NCBI GenBank assembly: GCA_910579615.1
Contig: CAJTUA010000017.1
Location: 45,993 to 109,992 of the forward strand
Source: an uncultured Lachnospiraceae bacterium
GTDB taxonomy: Bacteria; Bacillota; Clostridia; Lachnospirales; Lachnospiraceae
DNA: 64,000 bases
Direction: 5' to 3'
In this document: positions 1 to 8,653 of the stretch, piece by piece
Position numbering within the stretch: the first letter of the stretch is position 1
Layout: each line of letters starts with the position of its first letter
Notes under the pieces: model-generated
Told to the model about the DNA's origin: nothing
Databases searched by the model: none
The model's input: the letters and a program-made list of their open reading frames with translations, nothing else
Position numbers and translations under genes: made by a program

Positions 1-1
1 T

Positions 2-496
2 CTGTTATCCGATAATCTTTTTGAGATGAACCGCTACATGAACGACATTGCCCTTGCGACGTTTTCTTATTTTGATACGGGGAAACAACCTTCAAAGGCA
101 GCGGAACCGGAACGTTTTTACCATGGGTTTGTCCTTGGGATGATGGTTGATTTGGCGAAACGCTATGTGGTTACCTCCAACAGGGAAAGTGGTTATGGGC
201 GCTATGATGTGATGTTAGAGCCAAAGGAATTAAAAAAGGCGGGAAATCCTGCTATCATCATGGAATTTAAAGTGCATGACCCGGAACATGAGAAAACTTT
301 AAAAGATACTGCGGATGCTGCGCTGGCACAGATTAAGGAAAAGAATTACGCGGCAGGATTGACGGCAAAAGGAATACCAAAAGAATACATCCGGGAATAT
401 GGTTTTGCGTTTGAAGGGAAGAAAGTATGGATTGATGGCGGCGGTATCTGGCAGGTGGAGAAATTATTGGGAAGCCATCAGGACACCAAATCCTAG
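2..496 (+). CDS. C-terminal part of DUF1703-type AAA-ATPase/PD-(D/E)XK nuclease family protein (5' end outside window)
   Basis: The reading frame is open from base 2, so the gene starts before the window; an internal ATG at 26 is not the true start. The visible part carries a PD-(D/E)XK nuclease core: GYGRYDVMLEP supplies the aspartate and IIMEFKV supplies the E-x-K pair. Known members of this family have an N-terminal AAA-like ATPase domain and this C-terminal nuclease-like domain; their cellular role is unsettled. A close but broken relative lies on the other strand at 39404-40323 and shares long stretches such as FYHGFVLG and TSNRESG. A terminator follows at once. Family assignment is firm; function is not. 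Confidence 0.8.
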   Translation: MLSDNLFEMNRYMNDIALATFSYFDTGKQPSKAAEPERFYHGFVLGMMVDLAKRYVVTSNRESGYGRYDVMLEPKELKKAGNPAIIMEFKVHDPEHEKTLKDTADAALAQIKEKNYAAGLTAKGIPKEYIREYGFAFEGKKVWIDGGGIWQVEKLLGSHQDTKS

Positions 497-502
497 GACA
501 AT

Positions 503-535
503 GCCTCCTGCTTCTTGCGGGGGCTTTTCCTTTTT
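503..535 (+). terminator. Rho-independent terminator after the DUF1703-type gene
   Basis: GCCTCCTGC pairs with GCGGGGGC across a short loop, then TTTTCCTTTTT follows. It separates the upstream gene from the infC promoter. Confidence 0.7.
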
Positions 536-589
536 GGGAAGGGGTGTTTATCCGGTGAAACCGGGCTGCAAATTTTTTTCAAAACCCTC

Positions 590-618
590 TTGACACAGAA
601 CGCAATCTATGCTAACCT
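590..618 (+). promoter_or_regulatory. Promoter of the infC-rpmI-rplT operon
   Basis: TTGACA at 590-595, a 17-bp spacer, and an extended -10 element TGcTAACCT ending at 618. The -10 itself is weak, but the TGn extension and perfect -35 support it. Confidence 0.6.
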
Positions 619-619
619 A

Positions 620-818
620 TTAAAGCTGTGAACAACAAAGCAGAGTATCCGCTCTCACCCTCCGCAAATGTGCAAAAGGGTCTATATCATGTTTTACAGC
701 CGGTTTTGCCATGGGATAGGATGGAAGCCGGCCTGATATGGAGTGGATTGCGTTAAGCAGTCTGCTTTTTTTATGCGCAGCGGCCAAAAGTAGAAGGGAA
801 TCTTGGAGGTGCACGACT
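620..818 (+). promoter_or_regulatory. infC operon leader RNA (L20-leader type) with attenuator
   Basis: About 200 nt of untranslated leader precede infC. It contains GAGTATCCGCTCTCACC, paired segments around GCCGG (near 703 and 727-731), and a small U-tailed hairpin (AAGCA-gtc-TGCTT then T-run, 755-772). In many Bacillota the infC-rpmI-rplT leader is bound by ribosomal protein L20, which represses the operon. I infer the same type of control here from position and the terminator-like hairpin; I did not derive the full fold. Confidence 0.6.
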
Positions 819-1325
819 ATTAGCGAGTTAATGATTAATGAGCAGATCAGGGACAGGGAAATCCGCCTGATTGGAGAAAACGGAGAGCAGCTTGGCATTA
901 TGTCAGCGAGGGAAGCATTTAAAATGGCGCAGGAGGCAGAGCTTGATCTGGTCAAAATCGCGCCGACCGCAAAGCCGCCGGTATGTAAGATTATCGATTA
1001 CGGCAAGTATAAGTATGAAATGCTCCGCAAAGAGAAGGAAGCAAGGAAAAAGCAGAAAATCACCGATATTAAGGAAATCCGTCTCTCCCCGAACATTGAT
1101 GAGAATGACCTGAACACGAAGGCGAACCAGGCGCGGAAATTTATCACGAAGGGCGATAAGGTGAAGGTATCCTTGCGTTTCCGTGGCCGCGAGATGGCGC
1201 ACATGAATTCGAGCAAGCAGATATTGGACAGCTTTGTCGAGAAGCTTTCTGATATTGCGGTTGTGGATAAGCCTGCGAAGGTGGAAGGCAGAAGTATGAT
1301 TATATTTCTGGGGGAAAAGCGCTGA
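819..1325 (+). CDS. infC: Translation initiation factor IF-3, ATT start codon
   Basis: IF-3 binds the 30S subunit, blocks premature 50S joining and checks the initiation codon. The protein has the N-domain (MINEQIRDREIRLI) and the C-domain (DKVKVSLRFRGREM) in normal order; 168 aa matches the family. I place the start at ATT 819 because GGAGG at 805-809 sits 9 nt upstream; the first ATG (831) is 21 nt from that site. Non-standard ATT/AUU starts on infC are known from E. coli and Geobacillus and allow IF-3 to limit its own synthesis. First gene of infC-rpmI-rplT. Confidence 0.95.
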   Translation: MSELMINEQIRDREIRLIGENGEQLGIMSAREAFKMAQEAELDLVKIAPTAKPPVCKIIDYGKYKYEMLRKEKEARKKQKITDIKEIRLSPNIDENDLNTKANQARKFITKGDKVKVSLRFRGREMAHMNSSKQILDSFVEKLSDIAVVDKPAKVEGRSMIIFLGEKR

Positions 1326-1425
1326 TACCGCGAAAGTGCGATATACCGTTAATGACATTTTGACTGAGTCAGGATGTGTTAAATAAAAGGGGCGAAAGCC
1401 TATACAAATTTAAGGAGGAATTATC

Positions 1426-1623
1426 ATGCCGAAGTTAAAGACGAGCAAAGCAGCAGCAAAGCGTTTTACAAAGACCGGTACCGGTAAATTAAAGAGATTT
1501 AAGGCTGGAAAGCAGCATATCTTAACGAAGAAATCCCAGAAGACAAAGAGGAATTTAAGGAAGGCAGCAATGGTCGATTCGACGAACGTTAAGAATATGA
1601 AGAAAATTTTGCCGTACCTGTAA
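1426..1623 (+). CDS. rpmI: 50S ribosomal protein L35
   Basis: A 65-aa, very basic protein beginning MPKLKTSKAAAKRF, the standard L35 start, and ending KNMKKILPYL. It is a structural protein of the large ribosomal subunit. AAGGAGG lies 7 nt before the ATG. It sits between infC and rplT, the conserved order in Bacillota, and is expected to be co-transcribed and co-repressed with them by L20. Confidence 0.98.
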   Translation: MPKLKTSKAAAKRFTKTGTGKLKRFKAGKQHILTKKSQKTKRNLRKAAMVDSTNVKNMKKILPYL

Positions 1624-1648
1624 GGCGGCGTAAGGAGGGAAAGAAGAA

Positions 1649-2005
1649 ATGGCTAGAGTTAAGGGCGGATTAAACGCGAAGAAAAAGCATAAAAGAATAT
1701 TGAAGTTGGCAAAGGGCTACAGGGGAGCCAGAAGCAAGCAGTACCGCGTGGCAAAGCAGTCTGTCATGAGAGCATTGACATCCTCTTTCGCAGGCCGCAA
1801 GGAGAGGAAGAGACAGTTCAGACAGCTCTGGATTGCCCGCATCAATGCAGCATGCAGGATGAACGGTATTTCCTACAGCAAGTTCATGTACGGTTTAAAG
1901 CTTGCGGATATCACCATCAACCGCAAGATGCTTTCCGAGATGGCAATCAACGATGCAGCTGGTTTTACCGCGCTTGTTGAGACTGCAAAGTCGAAGTTGG
2001 CATAG
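1649..2005 (+). CDS. rplT: 50S ribosomal protein L20
   Basis: 118 aa, with the typical MARVKGG start, a long basic helix (KKHKRILKLAKGYRGARSK) and the globular RNA-binding part (LWIARINAACRMNGISYSKF). L20 is needed for early 50S assembly and in Bacillota acts as the autogenous repressor of this operon by binding the leader. GGAGG is 10 nt upstream. The operon ends here, followed by a long terminator. Confidence 0.98.
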   Translation: MARVKGGLNAKKKHKRILKLAKGYRGARSKQYRVAKQSVMRALTSSFAGRKERKRQFRQLWIARINAACRMNGISYSKFMYGLKLADITINRKMLSEMAINDAAGFTALVETAKSKLA

Positions 2006-2019
2006 AAGGATGGTAAGCG

Positions 2020-2078
2020 GGGGCTGCCGCATGGGAAATGGAACTTTGTTTCATTTTTCATACGGCAGCTCCTTTTTT
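2020..2078 (+). terminator. Terminator of the infC operon
   Basis: GGGGCTGCCGCATG (from 2020) pairs with CATACGGCAGCTCC (2059-2072), and the helix extends inward into GAAATG/CATTTTTC; TTTTTT follows at 2073-2078. Confidence 0.85.
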
Positions 2079-2107
2079 GATTCTAATGGCTTTCTAATCT
2101 TCCTCTA

Positions 2108-2136
2108 AAGTTTTTATTGTTTTTGCATGCTATACT
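2108..2136 (+). promoter_or_regulatory. Likely promoter of the LiaF-like gene
   Basis: Extended -10 TGcTATACT ends at 2136; the -35 region (AAGTTT near 2108) is poor, as is common with TGn promoters. Confidence 0.45.
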
Positions 2137-2218
2137 GTGAACATAGCAAAAAGAACTGCATCGGGCAGGCAAAAAAATATAATTTAGGGTGCGAGGACAC
2201 CAAAATGGAGGTAGACAG

Positions 2219-2914
2219 ATGAGCAGAAATGGAAAAGTGTCGGGAACTGCGGGGAACTTGATGGGAATCCTGCTGATTGTTGTGGGGGTTATCATTGCCG
2301 GGAATGTGTTGGATTGGTGGGATATCAGTATCTTTTTTAAGGGTTGGTGGACATTGTTCATCATTGTGCCGTGCGCGGGCAATGTCAGGCGCTACGGATT
2401 TCGCACTGGATGGGGTGCGGGGCTGGTTGTGGGCGTTTTGCTCCTGCTTTCGCAGTGGAGTTTATTTAGCTTTGGCTGGGCGATAAAGCTTGCATTGCCG
2501 GTTCTTTTGATTCTCTACGGTTTGTATGTGCTCGGGAACGGCGCACGTTTTAACCGCGTAGCCCCGGATGGCGTGCACCCGGTGCATGGGAAAAATTCCA
2601 GTTACAATGCAATTTTTTCCGGCCAGGAGACAAGTTTTCCGGGGGAGGAGTTTTTTGGGGCAAATGTAAATGCGATTTTCGGCGGTGTTGAGTTTGACCT
2701 GCGCAGTTCGATTATTGTGGAAGATGTCACGATTGACGCGACGGCGCTGTTTGGTGGAATCGATATTTACCTTCCGGACGATGTCAATGTCAAAGTGGCT
2801 TCGACGGCGCTCTTTGGTGCTGCGGAGAACGAAGTGAAGCGGGATGTGGTCCCGGAGTGGCCGACGGTGTACATTCGGGCAACGTCAATTTTTGGTGGGG
2901 TAGATATTCATTGA
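2219..2914 (+). CDS. LiaF/YvqF-like membrane protein (DUF5668 plus LiaF-type C-terminal domain)
   Basis: 231 aa starting at ATG 2219, chosen because GGAGG is 7 nt upstream; an upstream in-frame ATG at 2189 has no site. The N-terminal half holds about four membrane helices (GILLIVVGVIIAG, TLFIIVPCAG, GLVVGVLLLL, ALPVLLILYGLYVLG). The C-terminal half is the beta-rich LiaF-like domain with the repeated FGG motif (AIFGGVEFDLR, ALFGGIDIYLP, SIFGGVDIH). LiaF proteins modulate the cell-envelope stress system LiaRS in Bacillus; no LiaRS genes are adjacent here, so the partner is unknown. It is a single-gene unit ended by a strong terminator. Confidence 0.75.
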   Translation: MSRNGKVSGTAGNLMGILLIVVGVIIAGNVLDWWDISIFFKGWWTLFIIVPCAGNVRRYGFRTGWGAGLVVGVLLLLSQWSLFSFGWAIKLALPVLLILYGLYVLGNGARFNRVAPDGVHPVHGKNSSYNAIFSGQETSFPGEEFFGANVNAIFGGVEFDLRSSIIVEDVTIDATALFGGIDIYLPDDVNVKVASTALFGAAENEVKRDVVPEWPTVYIRATSIFGGVDIH

Positions 2915-2925
2915 TAGAAATATGA

Positions 2926-2962
2926 CGGATATGCCTGGCAGGGTGGGGCATATCCGTTTTTA
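2926..2962 (+). terminator. Terminator after the LiaF-like gene
   Basis: CGGATATGCC (2926-2935) pairs perfectly with GGCATATCCG (2947-2956), followed by TTTTTA. Confidence 0.9.
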
Positions 2963-2964
2963 TT

Positions 2965-2985
2965 ATGCGCAGGGGCGCAGCCCCC
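2965..2985 (+). repeat. Dispersed post-terminator repeat, short copy (copy A)
   Basis: ATGCGCAGGGGCGC directly follows the terminator T-tract. The same string occurs after other terminators in this window (44346, 48077, reverse strand at 10053). Only the left part is present here. Confidence 0.5.
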
Positions 2986-3089
2986 TCATCCAAAAATTCG
3001 TTCGAAATTCATGCTTGCAAAAATCATCCATAACAAGTACAATAGAAGAGTGTCTTAGGGTGGCACAAAATAAGATAAGGAGGAAGAAA

Positions 3090-3854
3090 GTGAAGTACAA
3101 AAATTTTGTTTTTGATTTTTACGGAACCCTGGCGGATGTGCTCACGGACGATGATTCTGAGCAGACAAATGAGAAGCTTGCAGTGTTTCTGACATCACAC
3201 GGGGCAGCGTATACGACAGAGGAATACAAAGCTAGTTTCCATGCATGCCATGCAAGGCAGATGAAGGAGCGTGAGGGAAGTATCTATGCGCCGACCGGGG
3301 AGACGATTCGTTTTCCGGAGATGGATGTACTGTTAATCTACGAAGAACTGATTGCGGCAAAGGGTGTTGCCGGGGCGAGGGAGCTTGCGGTGGAGACGGC
3401 GAGGTATTACCGTTCTGTGTCCACCGTGAAACTTAAGCGTTATCCGGGTGTGATGGAGTTTTTTGGGAAGCTGCGGGCAAATGGGCGCGGTATTTATCTG
3501 CTTTCCAATGCCCAGCGGGAGTTTACGGTGCACGATTTGGAATTGTTGGGGTTATATGAGTGCTTCGACGGCATCCTTCTGTCGTCGGATTATGGCTGCC
3601 GTAAGCCGGACCCTATTTTTTTCGGGGAGCTGACAAGGCAGTTTGGCGTTTTGCCGGAGAATTCCCTGATGATTGGCAATGACCGCAGAAGTGACATTTA
3701 CGGTGCGCAGCTTTTTGGGATGGATTCCGTGCTGCTTGTGACAGGAAAAGAGCTTGCCGCGCCGGTGGAGGGTGTTTTTAGCACTTATACGGTTGAGAGC
3801 GGAACTTACCAGGAGTTTGAGGAGCTTTTGCCAGAGTTGCTGGGGCGCGTTTAA
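3090..3854 (+). CDS. HAD-superfamily hydrolase (subfamily IA)
   Basis: 254 aa from a GTG start at 3090; AAGGAGGA lies just upstream, whereas the frame's first ATG lies inside the previous terminator. HAD motifs are all visible: motif I FDFYGTLAD near residue 7, motif II LLSNAQ, motif III lysine in GCRKPDP, motif IV IGNDRRSD. The inserted helical cap between motifs I and II is of the IA type seen in phosphoglycolate-phosphatase-like and haloacid-dehalogenase-like enzymes. The substrate cannot be read from sequence. The next gene follows after 66 bp and may be co-transcribed. Confidence 0.8.
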   Translation: MKYKNFVFDFYGTLADVLTDDDSEQTNEKLAVFLTSHGAAYTTEEYKASFHACHARQMKEREGSIYAPTGETIRFPEMDVLLIYEELIAAKGVAGARELAVETARYYRSVSTVKLKRYPGVMEFFGKLRANGRGIYLLSNAQREFTVHDLELLGLYECFDGILLSSDYGCRKPDPIFFGELTRQFGVLPENSLMIGNDRRSDIYGAQLFGMDSVLLVTGKELAAPVEGVFSTYTVESGTYQEFEELLPELLGRV

Positions 3855-3920
3855 GAAACCGGGTCAGCACACGAATCCGGCAGGCGAAAGACCGGACAGA
3901 GAAAGGCGGGGGAGAATATT

Positions 3921-4940
3921 ATGGCAACACAGAACAGAAATTCAAACAGCTCCGGAAGCAGGAAAAGTACAGGAAGCTCCGGAACCAAGAGAAGCACAGG
4001 CAATTCCGGGAGCCGGGGAACGCCAAATGGCCGGAGCGCGTCATCGAGGGGTTCGTCGGGCGGGGGCGGCAAAAAGACGGGTGTGGGTTCGGACAAGCTG
4101 TTGAATATTTTTCTTGTGCTTCTTCTGATTACGATTATCGTGCTTGTGATTCTGTATTTTCGCAAAGGAGCAAAAGAGGAGGGGGAGCCGACCCCGATAC
4201 CGACACAGCAGGTACAGCCGGGCGGCGTGACGGTGCCGCCGGAAGATTTGACGGGCGGCGCGCAGAAGGCGACCCCGGAACCGACGGATACCTTGCAGCC
4301 GACGCCGCCGGAGCCGACCGCAATACAGCCGGAGCCATCCCCGACCGAATCCATAGAGCCAACACAGAGCCCGGAGGCATCCCTGACACCGGAGCCGACC
4401 CCACAGGTGACGGCACCGGCAGCGGAGGGGATTGGAACTGCACAGGCGGATGAGATTCTTGCCGATGTATTTTGGGAGGAAGGATACCGTTTTACGCTTT
4501 CCGATTCGAAATTTTCTTTGGACGGGGAAACCTATTACCGTTATGATGTTTCCTACAATGGGCAGGTGCAGGCTTACGATGTGCTTGTTGGCAGGGAAGA
4601 TGGGGAATTGTACTATTATGAGGGCGGTGTCTTCCGGGAGTTTGACGGACTGCCGGAACACGCAGAGCAGCCAGGGGACGAAGACATTCCGGACGGGATG
4701 ACCGCGGACGCGGCGGCGGAGATGTTAAAGCAGTTTCCTTACACCTCGCTCGGACTGCCTGCGGAGCTGGACGAATGCAGCCTTATGCTTGACAACTGGA
4801 AAACGGTGGTGCAGGGGCAGGAGTGCTATTGCCTGAATGTATTTTATAACGGAACGCTGGCGGGGAATATTTATTTTACGGAAGCGGCGGAGCATGTGTA
4901 TTATCTGGATGAATTTGGGGAGTTTGTGAGGGTGCGTTAG
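3921..4940 (+). CDS. Single-pass membrane protein with Pro/Thr linker and duplicated C-terminal domain, unknown function
   Basis: 339 aa. The N-terminus (1-55) is rich in Ser, Gly, Arg and Asn and should be cytoplasmic. One membrane helix follows (LLNIFLVLLLITIIVLVILYF, broken here to mark its core LLLITIIVLVILYF). Residues about 85-165 form a Pro/Thr/Glu linker with TPEPT repeats, typical of wall-spanning stalks. The extracellular end has two similar modules (ADEILADVFWEEGYRF and AAEMLKQFPYTSLG, each with paired Tyr-rich strands). A related stalk and module occur in the lipoprotein at 10433-11491. No known family was recognised. GGGGGAG precedes the ATG. Confidence 0.65.
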   Translation: MATQNRNSNSSGSRKSTGSSGTKRSTGNSGSRGTPNGRSASSRGSSGGGGKKTGVGSDKLLNIFLVLLLITIIVLVILYFRKGAKEEGEPTPIPTQQVQPGGVTVPPEDLTGGAQKATPEPTDTLQPTPPEPTAIQPEPSPTESIEPTQSPEASLTPEPTPQVTAPAAEGIGTAQADEILADVFWEEGYRFTLSDSKFSLDGETYYRYDVSYNGQVQAYDVLVGREDGELYYYEGGVFREFDGLPEHAEQPGDEDIPDGMTADAAAEMLKQFPYTSLGLPAELDECSLMLDNWKTVVQGQECYCLNVFYNGTLAGNIYFTEAAEHVYYLDEFGEFVRVR

Positions 4941-4978
4941 GGTGCGCCACCCAAAAAATAATATGTTGGAGGTAAGAA

Positions 4979-6778
4979 ATGGCAGAGGAATTAAAAAAGC
5001 GCAGTGAGGTTGCAAAGGAGGACACTTGGGCGACCGAAGATTTGTACGAAAACGATGAGCTTTGGCAGGCGGATTTTAAGAAGGCACAGGAGTTTATCCC
5101 GCTTGCGGAGAAATACCGCGGCCATCTTGGGGAGACGGCGGAAATGCTGTACGGGTATTTCAAACAAAACGACGAGATGGATGTCCTGCTTGACCGCCTT
5201 GCAAGCTATGCGGCGAGGAAGCATGACGAGGATACCACCAACCCGGTGTACCAGGCGATGTATGCGCAGCTGATGTCGTACTACAACCGCCTTGGTGCGG
5301 CTTACGCGTATGTGGTACCGGAGCTTGTGGATATCCCGGAGGAGACCTACCAGAAATTTTATGAGCAGGAGCCGGGCTTAAAGTTATATGAGCGCGCGAT
5401 TGCGAGAACGCTCGCGCGCAAGCCGCACACGCGTTCCGCGGCAGAAGAAAAAATCCTTGCGGATGCAAGGGAGATGGCGAACCTTGCTTCGGATGCTTAT
5501 TCGGTGATGAACAATGCCGATTTGAAATTCCCGGTAGTGCCGGACGGCGAGGGCGGAAAAGTACGCCTGACGCACGGAAATTTCATCCACCTGGTGGAGA
5601 ACAAGGACCGCGAGGTTCGCAGGAAGGCTTTTGAGGAATTTTATTCGGTATATGACCAGTTTAAGAATACATGTGCGAGTCTGCTCTACGGCCAGGTGAA
5701 GCAGCAGATGTTTTATGCGAGGCAGCATTCCTACGCCTCTACGATGGAGAGCGCATTGTTCCGCAATGAAATCCCGGTGGAGGTGTACAAAAACCTGATT
5801 CAGACCGTGCATGACAATATGGGTCAGATGTATCGCTACGTTGCCCTGCGCAAAAAGCTGCTAAAGCTTGACGAGCTGCATATGTATGATATCTATACCC
5901 CGATAGTGGGCGGCGTTGACAAGAAGATTTCGTTCGATGAGGCAAAGAAGATGGTGTATGAGGGTCTCGCGCCGTTGGGCGATGAGTACCGCAGCCATAT
6001 TAAGGAGGGCTTTGAGGACCGTTGGATTGATGTGTATGAAAATGCCGGGAAGCGCAGCGGCGCTTATTCGGCGGGTGCAAGGGTTCATCCGTATGTGCTC
6101 CTGAATTATTCGGGGAATCTTGACAGTGTATTTACGCTCGCACATGAGATGGGGCACGCGCTCCATTCGTGGTATTCAAACCACAATCAGCCAGTTGCCT
6201 ATGCGGACTATAAGATTTTTGTCGCGGAGGTGGCATCGACCTGCAACGAGGCGCTTTTGATGCAGGATTTGCTGCGGAAGACAACGGATAAGAAGGAGAG
6301 GGCATATCTGCTTAACCATGCGCTTGAAGGGTTCCGGACGACGCTCTTCCGCCAGACGATGTTCGCGGAGTTTGAGATGATGATAAACGAGATGGCGGAG
6401 CGCGGCGAGGCACTTACGGCAGAGGTGCTGAATGCGAAATACCATGAGCTTGTCGCGCTGTATTTCGGAAACGATATGGTGATTGACCCGCAGATTGATT
6501 TGGAGTGGTCGCGCATTCCGCATTTTTATTATAATTTCTATGTGTACCAGTACGCGACCGGGTATTCCGCGGCGATTGCCCTGTCCGAGAAGATACTCTC
6601 GGAGGGCGCGGGCGCGGTAAAAGATTATATCCGCTTCTTAAGTGGCGGTTCCTCGACCGACCCGATTTCTCTCTTAAAGATTGCCGGGGTTGATATGAGC
6701 ACGCCGAAGCCGATTGACGCGGCGTTAAAGGTCTTTGCCGGGTATATTGACGAGATGGAGCGCCTGATGGAAGAGTAA
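4979..6778 (+). CDS. pepF: Oligoendopeptidase F (M3 family zinc metallopeptidase)
   Basis: 599 aa, the usual PepF length. It cleaves short peptides inside the cell. The zinc site is clear: HEMGH at about residues 388-392 (LAHEMGHALHSWYS) and the third ligand glutamate in VAEVASTCNE about 25 residues later. The long helical N-domain (TWATEDLYENDELWQ) is typical. GGAGG sits 7 nt before the ATG. It starts 38 bp after the preceding membrane-protein gene without a terminator between them and is closed by a strong terminator. Faces an M32 peptidase gene on the other strand. Confidence 0.95.
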   Translation: MAEELKKRSEVAKEDTWATEDLYENDELWQADFKKAQEFIPLAEKYRGHLGETAEMLYGYFKQNDEMDVLLDRLASYAARKHDEDTTNPVYQAMYAQLMSYYNRLGAAYAYVVPELVDIPEETYQKFYEQEPGLKLYERAIARTLARKPHTRSAAEEKILADAREMANLASDAYSVMNNADLKFPVVPDGEGGKVRLTHGNFIHLVENKDREVRRKAFEEFYSVYDQFKNTCASLLYGQVKQQMFYARQHSYASTMESALFRNEIPVEVYKNLIQTVHDNMGQMYRYVALRKKLLKLDELHMYDIYTPIVGGVDKKISFDEAKKMVYEGLAPLGDEYRSHIKEGFEDRWIDVYENAGKRSGAYSAGARVHPYVLLNYSGNLDSVFTLAHEMGHALHSWYSNHNQPVAYADYKIFVAEVASTCNEALLMQDLLRKTTDKKERAYLLNHALEGFRTTLFRQTMFAEFEMMINEMAERGEALTAEVLNAKYHELVALYFGNDMVIDPQIDLEWSRIPHFYYNFYVYQYATGYSAAIALSEKILSEGAGAVKDYIRFLSGGSSTDPISLLKIAGVDMSTPKPIDAALKVFAGYIDEMERLMEE

Positions 6779-6808
6779 AGAATAGAATACGTTTGGTGTA
6801 AATTTTTT

Positions 6809-6842
6809 CTGCCAACAGGTGAGAGCCTGTTGGCAGTTTTTT
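6809..6842 (+). terminator. Terminator of pepF
   Basis: CTGCCAACAGG (6809-6819) pairs perfectly with CCTGTTGGCAG (6826-6836), then TTTTTT. The opposite strand has an A-run at the exit, so it acts on the + strand only. Confidence 0.9.
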
Positions 6843-6850
6843 CGTATAAC

Positions 6851-8359
6851 TTACTCTGAAAGATACAGCTTTGTATATTTTTCCGTCAAATATTTCGTAT
6901 AATAATCTGCATTCAGCGGCTCCCCTGTCATGGCAACCAACAATTCATTCATATTTTTGGTAGAACCAAAGCAATGGATGTGCTCGCGCAGGTATTCCCG
7001 GATTGGCATGAGCTTGCCGCTCTCTAAGCATTCCTTTACATTCACTTCATTGTGCATATAGGCGTAAATCTGCGCTGCGACAGCATTTCCAATCGCATAG
7101 GATGGAAAATAACCGAACATCCCGCCGGACCAATGCACATCCTGCAATACGCCTTCCGTATCGTTCTTTGGGATGATGCCAAGGTATTCCTCATACTTTT
7201 CGTTCCAGACGCGTGGGAGCTCCTCGACCGAAACCATATCTTCCATCAGCATTTTTTCGATTTCATAGCGGATGATGATGTGCAGCGGGTAAGTCAGTTC
7301 GTCTGCCTCGGTGCGGACGGGGCCTGGCTCTGCTTTGTTGATGCCCCGGATAAACTGCGTGAGGTCAACATCGGAAAGCGCATCCGGATAGGTGCTTTGC
7401 AGCTTTTCAAAAAGCGGCTTCCAGAACGCCTCGCTGCGCCCGAGCACATTCTCGTAAAAGCGGGACTGCGATTCATGTACCCCCATGGAAGTGCCGCCAC
7501 CCACCGGGGTAAGCGTGAGCGCGTCGTCAACGCCCATCTCGTAGAGCGCATGCCCGCCCTCGTGGATAACGGAGAACATGGCGCTCTCAAGATTATCCTC
7601 GTGGAAATGGTTTGTGATGCGCACATCGTGGTTGTGGAGATTGGTTGTAAACGGGTGCGCGCTTTCTGCCATCACGCCACGGTTAAAATCAAAGCCGATG
7701 TATTCCGCGAGGAAGCGGCAGAATTCCCGCTGTTTTTCCACGGGGTAGCTTCGGAAATTGTAATTTTTATCCACCTTGTCATTCTGCGCGACCACCTTTT
7801 TCAATAGAGGAAGGACAGCCTCTTTAATCTTTTCAAAAAAGACATCGAGTTCCTTGGTCAGAATCCCTTCCTCATTCTCATCCAACATTGCATCATACAG
7901 ACTCATGCCCGCATTTTTTGTGTACCCCGCAAATTTTTTCTGGTAGGTGACAATTTCTTTTAGGACGGGCGCAAAAGAGGCAAAATCGTTGTTCTGCTTT
8001 GCGTTTGCCCAGGCAGGTGCTGCCTTTGCGGTCAGTTCGCTGTATGCGCGGTACTCGTCTGCCGGGATTTTCTCAAGGCGGTCAAAATTCTTGGTCAGCT
8101 TCTTTACGATGCATTGCTCCACATTGCTCAATGCATCAAATTCCTTCGGCTCCTTCAATGCGCTTAACAGCCCGCGGACTTCGTCGTTGACAAGCGCCTG
8201 GTAGGACAGGGCGGAGAGCGTGCCGATGATTTTTGCGGTGTTCTCCATCGCTTCCTTCGGGGCGAGCGTCTCGTTGTCCCACCCGTACAGGGTCAATGCA
8301 TTGCCAAGCGCAAACTGCTGTTCCAGATGTGGCTTAAGCTTTTCAAATAATTCACTCAT
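6851..8359 (-). CDS. M32 family carboxypeptidase (carboxypeptidase Taq type)
   Basis: 502 aa from ATG 8359 (MSELFEKLKPH), preceded by GAGGA; an upstream in-frame ATG at 8371 has no site. M32 enzymes remove single residues from peptide C-termini in the cytoplasm with a bound metal. The HEXXH site is HEGGH in VIHEGGHALYEMG near residue 263, followed by the M32-type VHESQSR segment carrying the next metal-binding glutamate. Length equals that of Bacillus and Thermus members. Paired tail-to-tail with pepF, so both may serve peptide turnover. Confidence 0.92.
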   Translation of the reverse strand: MSELFEKLKPHLEQQFALGNALTLYGWDNETLAPKEAMENTAKIIGTLSALSYQALVNDEVRGLLSALKEPKEFDALSNVEQCIVKKLTKNFDRLEKIPADEYRAYSELTAKAAPAWANAKQNNDFASFAPVLKEIVTYQKKFAGYTKNAGMSLYDAMLDENEEGILTKELDVFFEKIKEAVLPLLKKVVAQNDKVDKNYNFRSYPVEKQREFCRFLAEYIGFDFNRGVMAESAHPFTTNLHNHDVRITNHFHEDNLESAMFSVIHEGGHALYEMGVDDALTLTPVGGGTSMGVHESQSRFYENVLGRSEAFWKPLFEKLQSTYPDALSDVDLTQFIRGINKAEPGPVRTEADELTYPLHIIIRYEIEKMLMEDMVSVEELPRVWNEKYEEYLGIIPKNDTEGVLQDVHWSGGMFGYFPSYAIGNAVAAQIYAYMHNEVNVKECLESGKLMPIREYLREHIHCFGSTKNMNELLVAMTGEPLNADYYTKYLTEKYTKLYLSE

Positions 8360-8476
8360 GTTTCCTCGCATTCTGCCGTCGGTTTCGCGGCGTTGTAATT
8401 AGGATTGAAGATTTTCCGGGTTCCGGTTGCTCCAGGCATTTTTCTGGCTGCAGGAGCTTTGCCCAATCTTAGCTTT

Positions 8477-8506
8477 AGTATAGCATAATTCATAAAAATA
8501 ATGCAA
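8477..8506 (-). promoter_or_regulatory. Promoter of the M32 carboxypeptidase gene
   Basis: Read on the reverse strand: TTGCAT (8506-8501), an 18-bp spacer and extended -10 TGcTATACT ending at 8477. Confidence 0.65.
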
Positions 8507-8653
8507 TACTATGGAAGATTTGAGTTTTCGCATTTTTTGGGGCTGTAATAGGAAACGGCAAATATTTTTGTTGTTCCTATAAAGATGGAAGGCTGGCATA
8601 TCCGAAAATGCGAACACCCAAGCATCGAAAAAGCCGAGAAAGGAGCTTTATTT

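Noticed and set aside
399..593. 64-codon frame at the end of the first gene
   Set aside because: Out-of-frame overlap that reads through the terminator.
768..780. ATGCGCAGCGGCC in the infC leader as another post-terminator repeat copy
   Set aside because: Only about 10 bases match and the rest diverges; could be chance, so not counted among copies A-E.
831..833. ATG start for infC
   Set aside because: It is 21 nt from the only good GGAGG; ATT 819 has the correct 9-nt spacing and gives the family's usual N-terminus.
7052..7807. 251-codon frame opposite the M32 gene
   Set aside because: Antisense shadow in GC-rich coding sequence; the M32 frame has full motifs.
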